From positions 1 through 34,970 of the forward strand of contig JAKANR010000001.1 in the NCBI GenBank assembly GCA_021823645.1: DNA of 34,970 nt, written 5' to 3'. Both the position numbers and the translations under genes were made by a program. The notes beneath the pieces were generated by a model, which saw only the letters and a list, made by a program, of their open reading frames with translations, was not told the origin of the DNA and ran no database searches. The stretch is from a bacterium (GTDB lineage: Bacteria; Patescibacteriota; Minisyncoccia; UBA6257; GWB1-50-10). Position 1 is the first letter of the stretch, and each line of letters opens with the position of its first letter. Shown here piece by piece: positions 1 to 7,913 of this stretch.

Positions 1-183
1 AAAATAAAAATACCGAAAAACAGAAACCTCGCGCTTATTGTGGGAAATGAAGTGAAGGGGTTGTCAAAAAACGTATTGGAACTTTCCGACACAATTATGG
101 AAATTCCGATGAATGGGGGGAAAGAGTCATTGAATGTTTCCGTGGCGTTCGGTATCGCGGTGTATGCACTGACTAAAGACTGA
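1..183 (+). CDS. SpoU/TrmH-family RNA 2'-O-methyltransferase, C-terminal fragment
   Basis: This is the last 60 codons of a gene that starts before the window; the reading frame is open from base 1 to the TGA at 181-183. The peptide carries the two C-terminal signature blocks of SPOUT (SpoU) methylases: ALIVGNEVKGLS, followed by EIPMNGGKESLNVSVAFGIA. In this family these blocks form the trefoil knot that binds S-adenosylmethionine and the dimer interface, and the enzymes methylate ribose 2'-OH groups in rRNA or tRNA. The exact target RNA cannot be told from this fragment. The gene ends 25 bases before the DUF192 gene on the same strand, so the two may be cotranscribed. Confidence 0.88.
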   Translation, partial: KIKIPKNRNLALIVGNEVKGLSKNVLELSDTIMEIPMNGGKESLNVSVAFGIAVYALTKD

Positions 184-208
184 AGACAAAAGACTAAAAA
201 CCAACAAC

Positions 209-682
209 ATGAACAAAAAGAAAAAGATTTTTTTTATTTTTTTTGCGGTGGTGATTGTCGGAATTATTTTCTTTTTTGAAAAAGGAAAGGATCCGAATAT
301 CGTGCGTCCGTATTTGAGTGTTGGAGGGGAAAAGATTTTTGTCGAAATTGCGGATACGGAACAAAAAAGGGAACAGGGGCTTTCAGGACGGGATTCGATC
401 GGAGAAAACGAAGGAATGATGTTTCTTTTTTCAGAAAAAGGGAAATACGGATTTTGGATGAAGGGAATGAGTTTTCCTATCGATATCATTTGGATCAATG
501 GAAATAGTGTTGTCGGTGTGGAAAAAAACGTCGATCCGCAGGTTGGGGCATTGGAAGAGGAATTGAAAGTATATTCTCTCCCCGAGGATGTAGATAAAGT
601 TTTGGAAGTAAAGGGAGGGAAGACGGACAAAATCGGAATAAATACCGGGGATGTGATTGATGCGGTTCTGTATTATAATTAG
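209..682 (+). CDS. DUF192 protein, membrane-anchored or secreted
   Basis: A 157-residue protein. Residues about 3-22 are a lysine-rich start followed by a hydrophobic stretch (signal peptide or anchor), so the rest should lie outside the membrane. The body matches the DUF192 family: RPYLSVGGEKIFVEIADT, then GLSGRDSIGENEGMMFLF and YGFWMKGMSFPIDIIWI, the family's most conserved segment. DUF192 proteins have a small beta-barrel fold and no established biochemical role. The stop codon lies 3 bases before the GAPDH start, so the two genes are probably translated from one message. No clear Shine-Dalgarno sequence precedes the ATG. The family call is firm; the function is unknown. Confidence 0.85.
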   Translation: MNKKKKIFFIFFAVVIVGIIFFFEKGKDPNIVRPYLSVGGEKIFVEIADTEQKREQGLSGRDSIGENEGMMFLFSEKGKYGFWMKGMSFPIDIIWINGNSVVGVEKNVDPQVGALEEELKVYSLPEDVDKVLEVKGGKTDKIGINTGDVIDAVLYYN

Positions 683-685
683 TGC

Positions 686-1756
686 ATGAAGAATATAGCA
701 ATTAACGGATTCGGGAGGATTGGGAGACTTTTTTTCAGAAAAGCATTCGACGAAAAAAGGTTAAATATTGTCGCCATCAACGATTTGGGTGACGTGGCGA
801 ATCTCGCGTATCTTTTAAAGTTCGATTCGGTATACGGAAAATACGGACGTGATGTTCGCGTGGAAGAAAAAAACGGAAAGAAATATTTGGTAGTGGGAGA
901 TGCATCGATTCTTTTTCTTCAGGAAAAAGATCCGCTGAAACTTCCATGGAAAGAATTGGAAGTTGATGTGGTCGTGGAGTCAACGGGCGTATTCGAATCG
1001 TATGAAAAAGCAAAGGTGCATTGTGATGCCGGAGCAAAACGCGTGGTGATTACCGCTCCCGCAAAAGATCCCGCACCAGAACCAGTTCGGTGCGGGACAA
1101 GCGCCGACGGGAGTAATATTTTTGGCAGAACCATTTTGATGGGGATTAACGATGAAGAAATGAAAAAAGTTACGATTACTTCAAACGGATCGTGTACCAC
1201 AAACGCAACATCTCCGGTTATACAAATACTCCATGAGGCAATCGGTGTCGAAAAAGCGGCGTTGAGTACGGTCCATGCATATACCGCAACGCAATCGATT
1301 GTCGACAGTCCTGTGAAGGGAAATGATTTTCGTCGCGGGCGCGCGGCGGCACAGAATATTGTTCCTTCAACAACGGGAGCGGCGATTGCGGTGACGCGTG
1401 TTCTTCCGGAACTTGAGGGAAAATTCGACGGAATCGCCATGCGGGTTCCCGTCGTAAGTGGATCGGTTGTTGATCTCACTCTTGTGATGAAAAGAAAAAC
1501 AACCGTGGAAGAAATCAACAATGAATTTCTTAAAGCGACGAACGATAAGCGGTGGAACGGGATTTTTACGGTAAGTAACGAGCAAATTGTTTCGTCCGAT
1601 ATTGTGGGAGAACCGTATGGGGCGATTGTCGATTTGATGTTTACGAAAGTAATCGACGGTGATTTGGTGAAGGTGCTTTCGTGGTATGACAATGAGGCGG
1701 GATATGTGGCAACGCTTTTACGTCATGTGCTTTTATCTTCAGAGTGTGCGAGCTAA
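686..1756 (+). CDS. gap: Glyceraldehyde-3-phosphate dehydrogenase
   Basis: A 356-residue type I GAPDH, which oxidises glyceraldehyde 3-phosphate to 1,3-bisphosphoglycerate with NAD(P)+ and phosphate. The Rossmann motif NGFGRIGR is at residues 7-14. The catalytic cysteine is in SNGSCTTNA (Cys170), where most GAPDHs read SNASCTTNC, and the catalytic histidine is in STVHAYTATQ (His197). The phosphate-site segment RRGRAAAQNIVPSTTGAA is present. It is longer than the usual ~335 residues because of an insertion at about residues 127-150, whose DNA contains a perfect palindrome (1069-1097, listed separately). In this gene set GAPDH links lower glycolysis to the pentose-phosphate enzymes encoded at 6763-9893. 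Confidence 0.97.
   Translation: MKNIAINGFGRIGRLFFRKAFDEKRLNIVAINDLGDVANLAYLLKFDSVYGKYGRDVRVEEKNGKKYLVVGDASILFLQEKDPLKLPWKELEVDVVVESTGVFESYEKAKVHCDAGAKRVVITAPAKDPAPEPVRCGTSADGSNIFGRTILMGINDEEMKKVTITSNGSCTTNATSPVIQILHEAIGVEKAALSTVHAYTATQSIVDSPVKGNDFRRGRAAAQNIVPSTTGAAIAVTRVLPELEGKFDGIAMRVPVVSGSVVDLTLVMKRKTTVEEINNEFLKATNDKRWNGIFTVSNEQIVSSDIVGEPYGAIVDLMFTKVIDGDLVKVLSWYDNEAGYVATLLRHVLLSSECAS
1069..1097 (+). repeat. 29-bp palindrome inserted in frame within gap
   Basis: Bases 1069-1077 (TCCCGCACC) pair perfectly with 1089-1097 (GGTGCGGGA). The 11-base loop contains a second 4-bp stem (GAAC 1079-1082 with GTTC 1085-1088). The palindrome encodes DPAPEPVRCG, inside a segment where ordinary GAPDHs are about 20 residues shorter. 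This resembles palindromic elements that spread inside reading frames in other bacteria, such as the Rickettsia palindromic elements, but I see only this one copy. It could also be a chance GC-rich hairpin in a natural loop insertion. Confidence 0.5.
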
Positions 1757-1816
1757 GTAAAAAAATGAAGAAAGAAAAAATGAGCCACCAAGAACAGTAT
1801 TTTTGGCGATCTTTTG

Positions 1817-1825
1817 TGATATAAT
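1817..1825 (+). promoter_or_regulatory. Extended -10 promoter for the large secreted protein gene
   Basis: TGATATAAT is a perfect extended -10 (TGnTATAAT), 37 bases before the ATG at 1863. No convincing -35 hexamer lies 17 bases upstream, as is common for extended -10 promoters. It predicts a leader of about 30 bases. Confidence 0.6.
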
Positions 1826-1862
1826 ATAAACATATAAAACAAGTCGCGGTATATATAACGAT

Positions 1863-4800
1863 ATGAAAAAATTATTTGTTTCTCTCTTTTGTTCTTTGTT
1901 ACTGCTGGGGGGCACATTTTCAGTTGCTGAGGCAATGACTGCACAGGATCCGAATTCGACAGGAGTTGATTATTCAGCGCTTTATAGTCAGTTACAAGCA
2001 CTTCAGCAACAGATATATGGGTGGCAGTGGCGGAATAATGTGAATACAGGAGGAGGTGTGGGTTCTTCAGTCGGTACCGGTTCATCGGGTGGGGCGGGGA
2101 CGAGTCCGAATTATTGGGTTCCACTGAGCGTTGTACCGACCGATAATAGTGCCCAAGCTACCGTTGCTGATGAAAATGGAACCATCGCCCTTATTACTCC
2201 CGATGGAAACACACTAAAACCCGGAGATTCTTTGAATATTCGGTGGAGAACTTCAGGATTTACAAGTGGAATAAAAACGCTCGGTATATATAAAATAAAT
2301 ACACTTATACAAACTATTTCCAGAAATATTCCGGAAACAGCGAACTCATATAGTTGGACTATTCCATCGGATTTCGCGACCGGGGACTATCGTGTCGCAT
2401 TGAAGGATAATGTAACGGGAGTGACGAGTGCGTTTAATGATGGGATGTTTACGGTAGATACAACCGTTGTTTCTCCTCCTTCGATGCCAGAACAGCCAAC
2501 GGGAAAATCTCTTTCTCTTATTTCCCCCGACGGAAATTCATACAAAGTAGGTTCGGGTGCCACTGTCTATGTCAAATGGACATCGTCGGGTCTTAATGGA
2601 GACGTGACCCTCAGTGTATATAAGGGAACATCATTAATACAAAAAATTTCCGGCGATATTCCGGTAACCCAAAAGACATATTCATGGACACTTCCCAATA
2701 ATCTTGCTGTGGGTGATTATCGTGTTGTGATAAAAAATAATACCACTGGTATAAATAGTGTGGGCGATGAAGGAATATTCACGGTTATAAGTGAGTCAAC
2801 AGATGTTACACCAAAGATTACCGTTCTCTCCCCAAAAGGAGGAGAGAAATATAAAATTGGAGGCACAGTTACAATAAAATGGAGCGCGAAAAATTTACCA
2901 TCACTCGCAAAAGATACGGTTTCAGTTGCCTTGGGAAGGTTTGAAAATGGAAATCTTGTTGAAAATATGGGCGTGTGGCCGTCAGACGGAAGTGGATATG
3001 GAGAAAAAAATACGGGATCAAAATCATGGACGATTCCAGCCAACTTAAAACCCGGTCTCTATAAAATTAGAATAAATCCTGCATGTCCCGGGGGTTCTTT
3101 TGTGGTTACAAATGATGCCCCATGTATGCAACTTGGAGAAAGTGCAAATACATTTGAAATAATGGCAAATTTGTACACCGGTACCCCCGTTAAGCTTACT
3201 TATCCAAATGGAAAAGAAAAACTTGAAATCGGGAAGGTATATACAATTCGCTGGACGGCACGATCGTTCAAAACAATGGCGGATGTTCAACTCGGTATCA
3301 TCGATACACGGTATTCCAGTGAGGGAGGTGACCGATCGGAAAGAGCCATTGCAAATACGAAAAATACGGGAAGTTATAAATGGACGGTTCCGGCAAATAT
3401 TGGAACCCTGGATTTTTCCGACACTTCCGATCCCGTGTACAGAATCAAGTTATATGTGGGAAACCAGGAGGTGAACGATTTTGACCAAAGCGACAATACG
3501 TTTTCAATCATTGATGCGCGAGCAAAAAATGTAAAAGTTTCACTTTCCGCAAGTACGCCGAAGAGCCGTAATGTAAAACTTGGAGAGCAAAATGCTGAAT
3601 TTCTTAAATTTGATGTTAAAAATAACGGGAAAGAAGACATTGTAATTACCGGAGTAAAGTTAAATGGAGCATTTAGTTCGGATGATCTGCAGAATATCTA
3701 TGTGTATAATGACTCGGTGTTGGTGGGAAGCGGAATGGTTCCCAGTAATATCAATGGGTTACAACTATCTATTAATTCTCCGGTAACTATCGATTCGGGA
3801 ATATCCAAAACACTTACCGTAAAAGCGGATCTCGGAATGAATACCGGAGGTATCAAACAGGAGACCAATATTGGTGTAGAAAAAATTAATATCCGCATAG
3901 GCGACAAAACTTTTGAAATTCCGGTTACAAATGTGCAGGGAAAGAAAATGACGATTGTGAGCGAAGGTATTGTTTCTTCTGTAACCCCCGGAGCTCCCAC
4001 GGGTGTCTCCGCTACTGCAACAGGACAAACAACCGCTTCTCTCTCATGGACAAGAAATGCTCCGTTCACCGATTCGTGGTGGGAAGTTTCCGGAGTTGGT
4101 AATGTAGGAGGTGCGGGTGTCACTTCAGGAAATATATCCGGATTGGCGTGTGGCACACAGTATCTATTCAACCTGCGTTCAGCTGTAACTTCCAACGGAA
4201 GGACATATTATTCATCATATGCGCAAAGCAATTATATAACCACCGATCCGTGTTCTCTCTCTGCTCTCGGTACTCCAACTGGTCTCACTGCCACGGTAAG
4301 CGGAAAAAATGTCGTTCTTTCATGGAGCGCGGTATCGGGCGCAACCGCATATAATATTTATCGCGCTCTTCCCACAATATCACGAACAAGTGCTCAATAT
4401 CTCGATTGGGCGAATGGTGTTGCCACATATACGGATGCCAGTATTTGTTCCGGAAAGACCGGACAAATAACGTATATGTATTATATTGACGCATATGCAG
4501 GAACTAGCGCCTCTGGTGCTACGCAACGATCAGCACGGTCACAGGGAGTAAATGCGACAATAAATTGTGGTACCGGCTCTCTTTCCGCTCCGACAAATCT
4601 TACGGTTTCGGGAACTTCCCAAACACAAATCAATCTCTCGTGGGATGCGGTTCAGGGTGCAACGTCATATAATGTCTATCGTAGATTTGTAACGGGAAAT
4701 TATGTGCGCGTCACACACAGTGTATCGGGAACAAATTATTCCGATAAAAGTCTCTCCTGTTCCGCTCCGCTTACACTCGATACGTTTTATGAATATTATG

Positions 4801-5567
4801 TTGTCGCAGTGAATGCCACGGGAATTTCCGGCGAATCAAATCATGTTCATGGAAATACGCAAAATTGTTCTTCTTCCACTTCACTTTCGGCTCCCGCGGG
4901 TCTTACGGGAACGGCGGTGTCTCCGACAAGTGTTAAATTGACATGGAGCGCGGTAACGGGAGCGGACGGATATAATATATATAGAGACGGAAATTTGGTT
5001 GCACGTGAACGGGGACAGGCGTTTCATTATGACGAAGGACTTTCAGTGAGTACAAGTTATGTGTATAAGGTTGAGGCATATAAATATGACTCAAATTGGA
5101 ACATACTTGCGTCAAATAACTTTTCTGATTCGATCACGGTAAAAACTGCCGCAGTGTCTCCAACAACAAGGGTTATTTCACCAAATGGGGGAGAGACGTA
5201 TAAGATAGGTGATACGGTAAGTATAAAATGGATGGTGACGGGTATGGGGAATAGTAATAGCGTTGCGGTGAGTGTCTATAAATATCGTTCCGATAATAAT
5301 TACTACGGTATACGACCGGATTTTGGCGTCACGTGGTACAACGACTATACGTCGAGCGGAACCCTAGATACCGGGTCGTATAATTGGACAGTTCCCACAA
5401 CCCTTGCACTCGGTCAATATGTTGTGTTTGTTGCGGGATCGACGGCAATTTCGGACACGAGTGACGGACCGTTTACCATTGTGTCAAAAAATGTGTCCGC
5501 GACACTTCTCGATACGATACAGGTTCAATTGGATGAGTTACGACAGACACTTCTGAACTTGCGATAA
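1863..5567 (+). CDS. Large secreted protein with Kre9/KNH-like and fibronectin type III repeats
   Basis: A 1234-residue protein with a signal peptide at residues 1-24 (MKK, hydrophobic core, ending VAEA). A Gln- and Gly-rich stretch (about 40-80) precedes four Kre9/KNH-like domains (about 105-550). Each opens with a block like ISPDGNSYKVG...VKWTSSG and closes with a block like SYSWTIPSDFATGDYRV. A beta-rich segment follows (about 550-700), then four fibronectin type III domains (about 715-1095). The FN3 domains share the pattern LSAPTNLT...LSWDAVQGATSYNVYRR. A fifth Kre9-like domain (about 1100-1205) and a short C-terminal amphipathic helix end the protein. There is no LPXTG motif or C-terminal membrane anchor. 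It has its own promoter and terminator. It is probably a surface or secreted adhesin-like scaffold; the ligand is unknown. Confidence 0.85.
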   Translation: MKKLFVSLFCSLLLLGGTFSVAEAMTAQDPNSTGVDYSALYSQLQALQQQIYGWQWRNNVNTGGGVGSSVGTGSSGGAGTSPNYWVPLSVVPTDNSAQATVADENGTIALITPDGNTLKPGDSLNIRWRTSGFTSGIKTLGIYKINTLIQTISRNIPETANSYSWTIPSDFATGDYRVALKDNVTGVTSAFNDGMFTVDTTVVSPPSMPEQPTGKSLSLISPDGNSYKVGSGATVYVKWTSSGLNGDVTLSVYKGTSLIQKISGDIPVTQKTYSWTLPNNLAVGDYRVVIKNNTTGINSVGDEGIFTVISESTDVTPKITVLSPKGGEKYKIGGTVTIKWSAKNLPSLAKDTVSVALGRFENGNLVENMGVWPSDGSGYGEKNTGSKSWTIPANLKPGLYKIRINPACPGGSFVVTNDAPCMQLGESANTFEIMANLYTGTPVKLTYPNGKEKLEIGKVYTIRWTARSFKTMADVQLGIIDTRYSSEGGDRSERAIANTKNTGSYKWTVPANIGTLDFSDTSDPVYRIKLYVGNQEVNDFDQSDNTFSIIDARAKNVKVSLSASTPKSRNVKLGEQNAEFLKFDVKNNGKEDIVITGVKLNGAFSSDDLQNIYVYNDSVLVGSGMVPSNINGLQLSINSPVTIDSGISKTLTVKADLGMNTGGIKQETNIGVEKINIRIGDKTFEIPVTNVQGKKMTIVSEGIVSSVTPGAPTGVSATATGQTTASLSWTRNAPFTDSWWEVSGVGNVGGAGVTSGNISGLACGTQYLFNLRSAVTSNGRTYYSSYAQSNYITTDPCSLSALGTPTGLTATVSGKNVVLSWSAVSGATAYNIYRALPTISRTSAQYLDWANGVATYTDASICSGKTGQITYMYYIDAYAGTSASGATQRSARSQGVNATINCGTGSLSAPTNLTVSGTSQTQINLSWDAVQGATSYNVYRRFVTGNYVRVTHSVSGTNYSDKSLSCSAPLTLDTFYEYYVVAVNATGISGESNHVHGNTQNCSSSTSLSAPAGLTGTAVSPTSVKLTWSAVTGADGYNIYRDGNLVARERGQAFHYDEGLSVSTSYVYKVEAYKYDSNWNILASNNFSDSITVKTAAVSPTTRVISPNGGETYKIGDTVSIKWMVTGMGNSNSVAVSVYKYRSDNNYYGIRPDFGVTWYNDYTSSGTLDTGSYNWTVPTTLALGQYVVFVAGSTAISDTSDGPFTIVSKNVSATLLDTIQVQLDELRQTLLNLR

Positions 5568-5578
5568 AATCGATTTTT

Positions 5579-5606
5579 CTCAGCCCCTTCCGGGGGCTGA
5601 GTTTTT
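5579..5606 (+). terminator. Rho-independent terminator after the large secreted protein
   Basis: CTCAGCCCC (5579-5587) pairs with GGGGCTGAG (5593-5601), a perfect 9-bp GC-rich stem, followed by TTTTT. It lies 11 bases after the stop codon, which makes the preceding gene monocistronic. Confidence 0.93.
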
Positions 5607-5612
5607 GTGATG

Positions 5613-5618
5613 TATAAT
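5613..5618 (+). promoter_or_regulatory. -10 box 7 bases upstream of the capA-like ATG
   Basis: A perfect TATAAT ends 7 bases before the ATG at 5626, just after a strong terminator. Initiation at the usual distance from a -10 box would fall at about the start codon, so the mRNA should be leaderless or nearly so. No clear -35 is visible. Confidence 0.5.
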
Positions 5619-5625
5619 AAAAGAT

Positions 5626-6681
5626 ATGGATGAATCTCCACAAAAACGGAAATTCATATATGGGGTATATGCATGTATCGGATTTTTCCTTTTTTGTATT
5701 TTTTTGTTTTATGTCCGCACCGAAGTACAGAACAGTTTTTTTGTTTCGATACAGGGATCACTGAAACTTCGCGAGGTTTCCGATCAATTCCATCAGTCGA
5801 TACGGGAAAAAATTTTGAAACGCATCGAGACTGCCGAGACGGTACACTTTGTTTTTGTCGGAGATATTATGCTTTCGCGGGGCGTTGATTTGAAGATGAG
5901 AAGAGCGGGTGATTACACGTTTCCGTTTTTGAATGTCGCAAGTACAACATGCGATGCCGACATTACATTCGGAAATTTGGAAGGACCGATTTCCGTTCGT
6001 GGAAAAAATCAGGGAAGCATCTATTCGTTTCGGGCACATCCGAATTCGGTGAAAGGTCTCGTGTTCGCGGGATTCGATGTTGTTTCTTTGGCAAACAACC
6101 ATATATGGGATTGGGGGAGTGATGCGCTGATCGATACGATCGATATATTAAAACAAAATTCCATTCACCCCATCGGAGCGGGAAGGAATGAAGACGAGGC
6201 GAATGCTCCGATATCAATAATGAAGGGGGATCAAAAAATCATATTTTTTGCATATTCCACACTGTATCCTCCGAGTCTCAATGCGCAAGGGGAGAATCCC
6301 GGAGTAAGTACATTTGACGAAAAAAAGATAATCCAACTGATTTCGGAACAGACAAAGCCGGAAGATATTGTGGTAATTTCAATTCATTGGGGAGACGAAT
6401 ACAAAACGGAATCGAATGACGAGCAAAAAAGGATTGCGCATGCGTTTATCGATGCGGGAGCGGATTTGGTGATCGGTCATCATCCGCACGTTTCGGAAGA
6501 GATTGAACATTATAAAGACGGGTGGATTGCGTATAGTCTCGGAAATTTCGTATTCGATCAAAATTTTTCCGAAGAAACAATGAAGGGAATTTTACTTGAG
6601 GTAACCACAAAAAGCGGTGCGGTGCGCAGTGTCGAGCAAAGGGAGATAAAGATAAATAATAATTTTCAGCCGACCTTTTAA
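5626..6681 (+). CDS. CapA-family (PGA_cap) metallophosphatase-like protein
   Basis: A 351-residue protein with one N-terminal membrane segment (about residues 10-30), so the catalytic domain is probably extracytoplasmic. It carries the CapA/PgsA family motifs in order: GDIMLSRG (79-86), NLEGPIS (117-123), LANNHIWDWG (155-164), SIHWGDEY (252-259), GHHPHV (284-289) and SLGNFVFDQ (304-312). The Asp, Asn and His residues match the metal site of calcineurin-like phosphoesterases. Family members are known from poly-gamma-glutamate capsule synthesis, but no pgsB or pgsC gene is in this window, so that pathway should not be assumed. It follows a terminator and has its own -10 box. Confidence 0.88.
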   Translation: MDESPQKRKFIYGVYACIGFFLFCIFLFYVRTEVQNSFFVSIQGSLKLREVSDQFHQSIREKILKRIETAETVHFVFVGDIMLSRGVDLKMRRAGDYTFPFLNVASTTCDADITFGNLEGPISVRGKNQGSIYSFRAHPNSVKGLVFAGFDVVSLANNHIWDWGSDALIDTIDILKQNSIHPIGAGRNEDEANAPISIMKGDQKIIFFAYSTLYPPSLNAQGENPGVSTFDEKKIIQLISEQTKPEDIVVISIHWGDEYKTESNDEQKRIAHAFIDAGADLVIGHHPHVSEEIEHYKDGWIAYSLGNFVFDQNFSEETMKGILLEVTTKSGAVRSVEQREIKINNNFQPTF

Positions 6682-6746
6682 ACAAAAATCCACATAAATA
6701 AAAATGTCGAAATTCGATGTTTTTCTCCTTGTGGAAGAATTTGGTG

Positions 6747-6752
6747 TATAAT
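6747..6752 (+). promoter_or_regulatory. Extended -10 box 10 bases upstream of rpiB
   Basis: TATAAT, preceded in GTGTATAAT context, ends 10 bases before the ATG at 6763. It lies in the 81-base gap after capA. The geometry again predicts a very short or absent 5' leader. Confidence 0.5.
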
Positions 6753-6762
6753 ACATATATCT

Positions 6763-7248
6763 ATGATTATTTATATCGGAGCGGATCATCGAGGGTTTAA
6801 TTTGAAGGAGGCAGTGAAAAATTTTCTCCGGGAGCGGGGATATCAGGTGATTGATGTGGGGGATGAGGTATATAACGAGCAGGATGATTATCCGAATTTT
6901 GCGGTACAAGTGGCGAAAAAAGTGGGAAGCGATTATGAGAACAGCAGGGGGATTTTGATTTGCGGATCGGGAGTGGGAATGAGTATTGTCGCAAATAAAT
7001 TCAGGCGTATTCGCGCGGGACTTATCATGAATGCCGATCATGCATTCGATGCACGAACGGAAGATGATATTAATGTACTCGTTTTGCCGGCGGATTTTTT
7101 GACGTCGGACGTAGTGAGGAAAGTGCTCATCGCCTGGCTTGAAACACCGTTTTCCCGCGAGCCACGGTATCTTCGTCGCATTGAAGAAATTACTCGCATT
7201 GAGGCGGAGCAGGCCATTTCCTCGTTTAAGGACGAGATTCCCCAATAA
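6763..7248 (+). CDS. rpiB: RpiB/LacAB-family sugar-phosphate isomerase
   Basis: A 161-residue RpiB-type enzyme. The family interconverts ribose 5-phosphate and ribulose 5-phosphate in the non-oxidative pentose-phosphate pathway. It opens with IGADHRGF (substrate loop with His9). The signature ICGSGVGMSIVANK contains Cys67, the expected catalytic base. The segment normally written as REHNDANVL reads RTEDDINVL here, so a histidine found in E. coli-type RpiB is replaced by acidic residues; substrate specificity may therefore differ. It is followed 6 bases later by rpe, which supports a role in pentose-phosphate metabolism. No Shine-Dalgarno sequence is evident, which fits its promoter-proximal start. 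Confidence 0.88.
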   Translation: MIIYIGADHRGFNLKEAVKNFLRERGYQVIDVGDEVYNEQDDYPNFAVQVAKKVGSDYENSRGILICGSGVGMSIVANKFRRIRAGLIMNADHAFDARTEDDINVLVLPADFLTSDVVRKVLIAWLETPFSREPRYLRRIEEITRIEAEQAISSFKDEIPQ

Positions 7249-7254
7249 GCGAAT

Positions 7255-7896
7255 ATGGAAATAATTCCGGTAATAAATTGTAGTGACACACATTGTGTCG
7301 AAAAACGGATGCGTATTATTTCCGCACTCGGTGCGTCGTGGGTGCAGATTGACGTTTCGGATGGTATATTCTCCCCGGTTGAATTATGGAACGAGAAATC
7401 TCAAATCTCAAATCTCAAATCTCAAATCTCAAAATTTCCGGGGATAAACATGGAGGTGCACTTGATGGTACGGCACCCGCTGGATGTCGTTCGTGAGTGG
7501 ATTGATTTTGGCGCCAAAAGAATTATTTTTCATGCGGAGACAATCACCCCGGAAGAAATAGAGGTGATAAAAGAAAAAGTTCAAATTGGAATTGCCCTGC
7601 TTCCCGATACTCCCGCACACGTATTTGATAAATTTTCCGACATAATCAATTTTATTCAGGTGCTCGCGGTGCATCAAGGGTTTTCGGGGCAGATATTCAA
7701 CGATGAAATGATTCAAAAAATAAAAAGTCTTCGGGATAAATATCCGCATATTGAAATTGAAGTCGATGGGGGGGTGACTCAACATGTGGCGGAAAAGATA
7801 AAACATGCGGGGGCGACCATTGCCACGGCGGGATCATTTATTTTCGATTCAAAAGATCCGAATGGCGCATATAAAAAACTTCGCGAAGCGGAATAG
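7255..7896 (+). CDS. rpe: Ribulose-phosphate 3-epimerase family protein
   Basis: A 213-residue TIM-barrel protein. Recognisable blocks are VQIDVSDGIFSP (about residues 31-42), MEVHLMV (about 65-71), VLAVHQGFSGQIFNDEMIQKI (usual form MxVxPGFxGQxF), EVDGGV (about 164-169) and AGSFIF. The paired Asp and His residues match the metal and acid-base positions of ribulose-5-phosphate 3-epimerase, which interconverts ribulose 5-phosphate and xylulose 5-phosphate. VHQGF in place of the usual VNPGF is a small deviation. Codons around residues 48-58 come from five tandem heptamers (7396-7430), giving the repeated peptide SQISNLKSQIS. It sits between rpiB and the transketolase genes, completing an interconversion set. 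Confidence 0.9.
   Translation: MEIIPVINCSDTHCVEKRMRIISALGASWVQIDVSDGIFSPVELWNEKSQISNLKSQISKFPGINMEVHLMVRHPLDVVREWIDFGAKRIIFHAETITPEEIEVIKEKVQIGIALLPDTPAHVFDKFSDIINFIQVLAVHQGFSGQIFNDEMIQKIKSLRDKYPHIEIEVDGGVTQHVAEKIKHAGATIATAGSFIFDSKDPNGAYKKLREAE
7396..7430 (+). repeat. Five tandem copies of AAATCTC inside rpe
   Basis: Five perfect, uninterrupted 7-bp units lie in the coding sequence. Seven is not a multiple of three, so gain or loss of one unit would shift the frame and truncate the epimerase. The tract falls in a surface-loop position between the first and second conserved blocks. Confidence 0.9.
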
Positions 7897-7898
7897 GA

Positions 7899-7904
7899 TA
7901 TAAT
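7899..7904 (+). promoter_or_regulatory. -10 box 9 bases upstream of the transketolase N-subunit gene
   Basis: TATAAT ends 9 bases before the ATG at 7914, in the 17-base gap after rpe. It is the third gene start in this region with the same geometry (also 5613 and 6747). It may give an internal, nearly leaderless transcript on top of read-through from rpiB-rpe. Confidence 0.4.
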
Positions 7905-7913
7905 ATATATACC

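Noticed and set aside
184-208. AAGACTAAA-type direct repeats after the SpoU gene as a repeat array
   Set aside because: Only two or three imperfect copies in 35 bases, partly coding; too little to call an array.
919-1692. 257-codon open frame on the minus strand inside gap
   Set aside because: It is a shadow of the GAPDH gene with no recognisable domain, and the plus-strand product is certain.
7396-7430. CRISPR array
   Set aside because: Contiguous 7-bp units with no spacers; no cas genes in the window.
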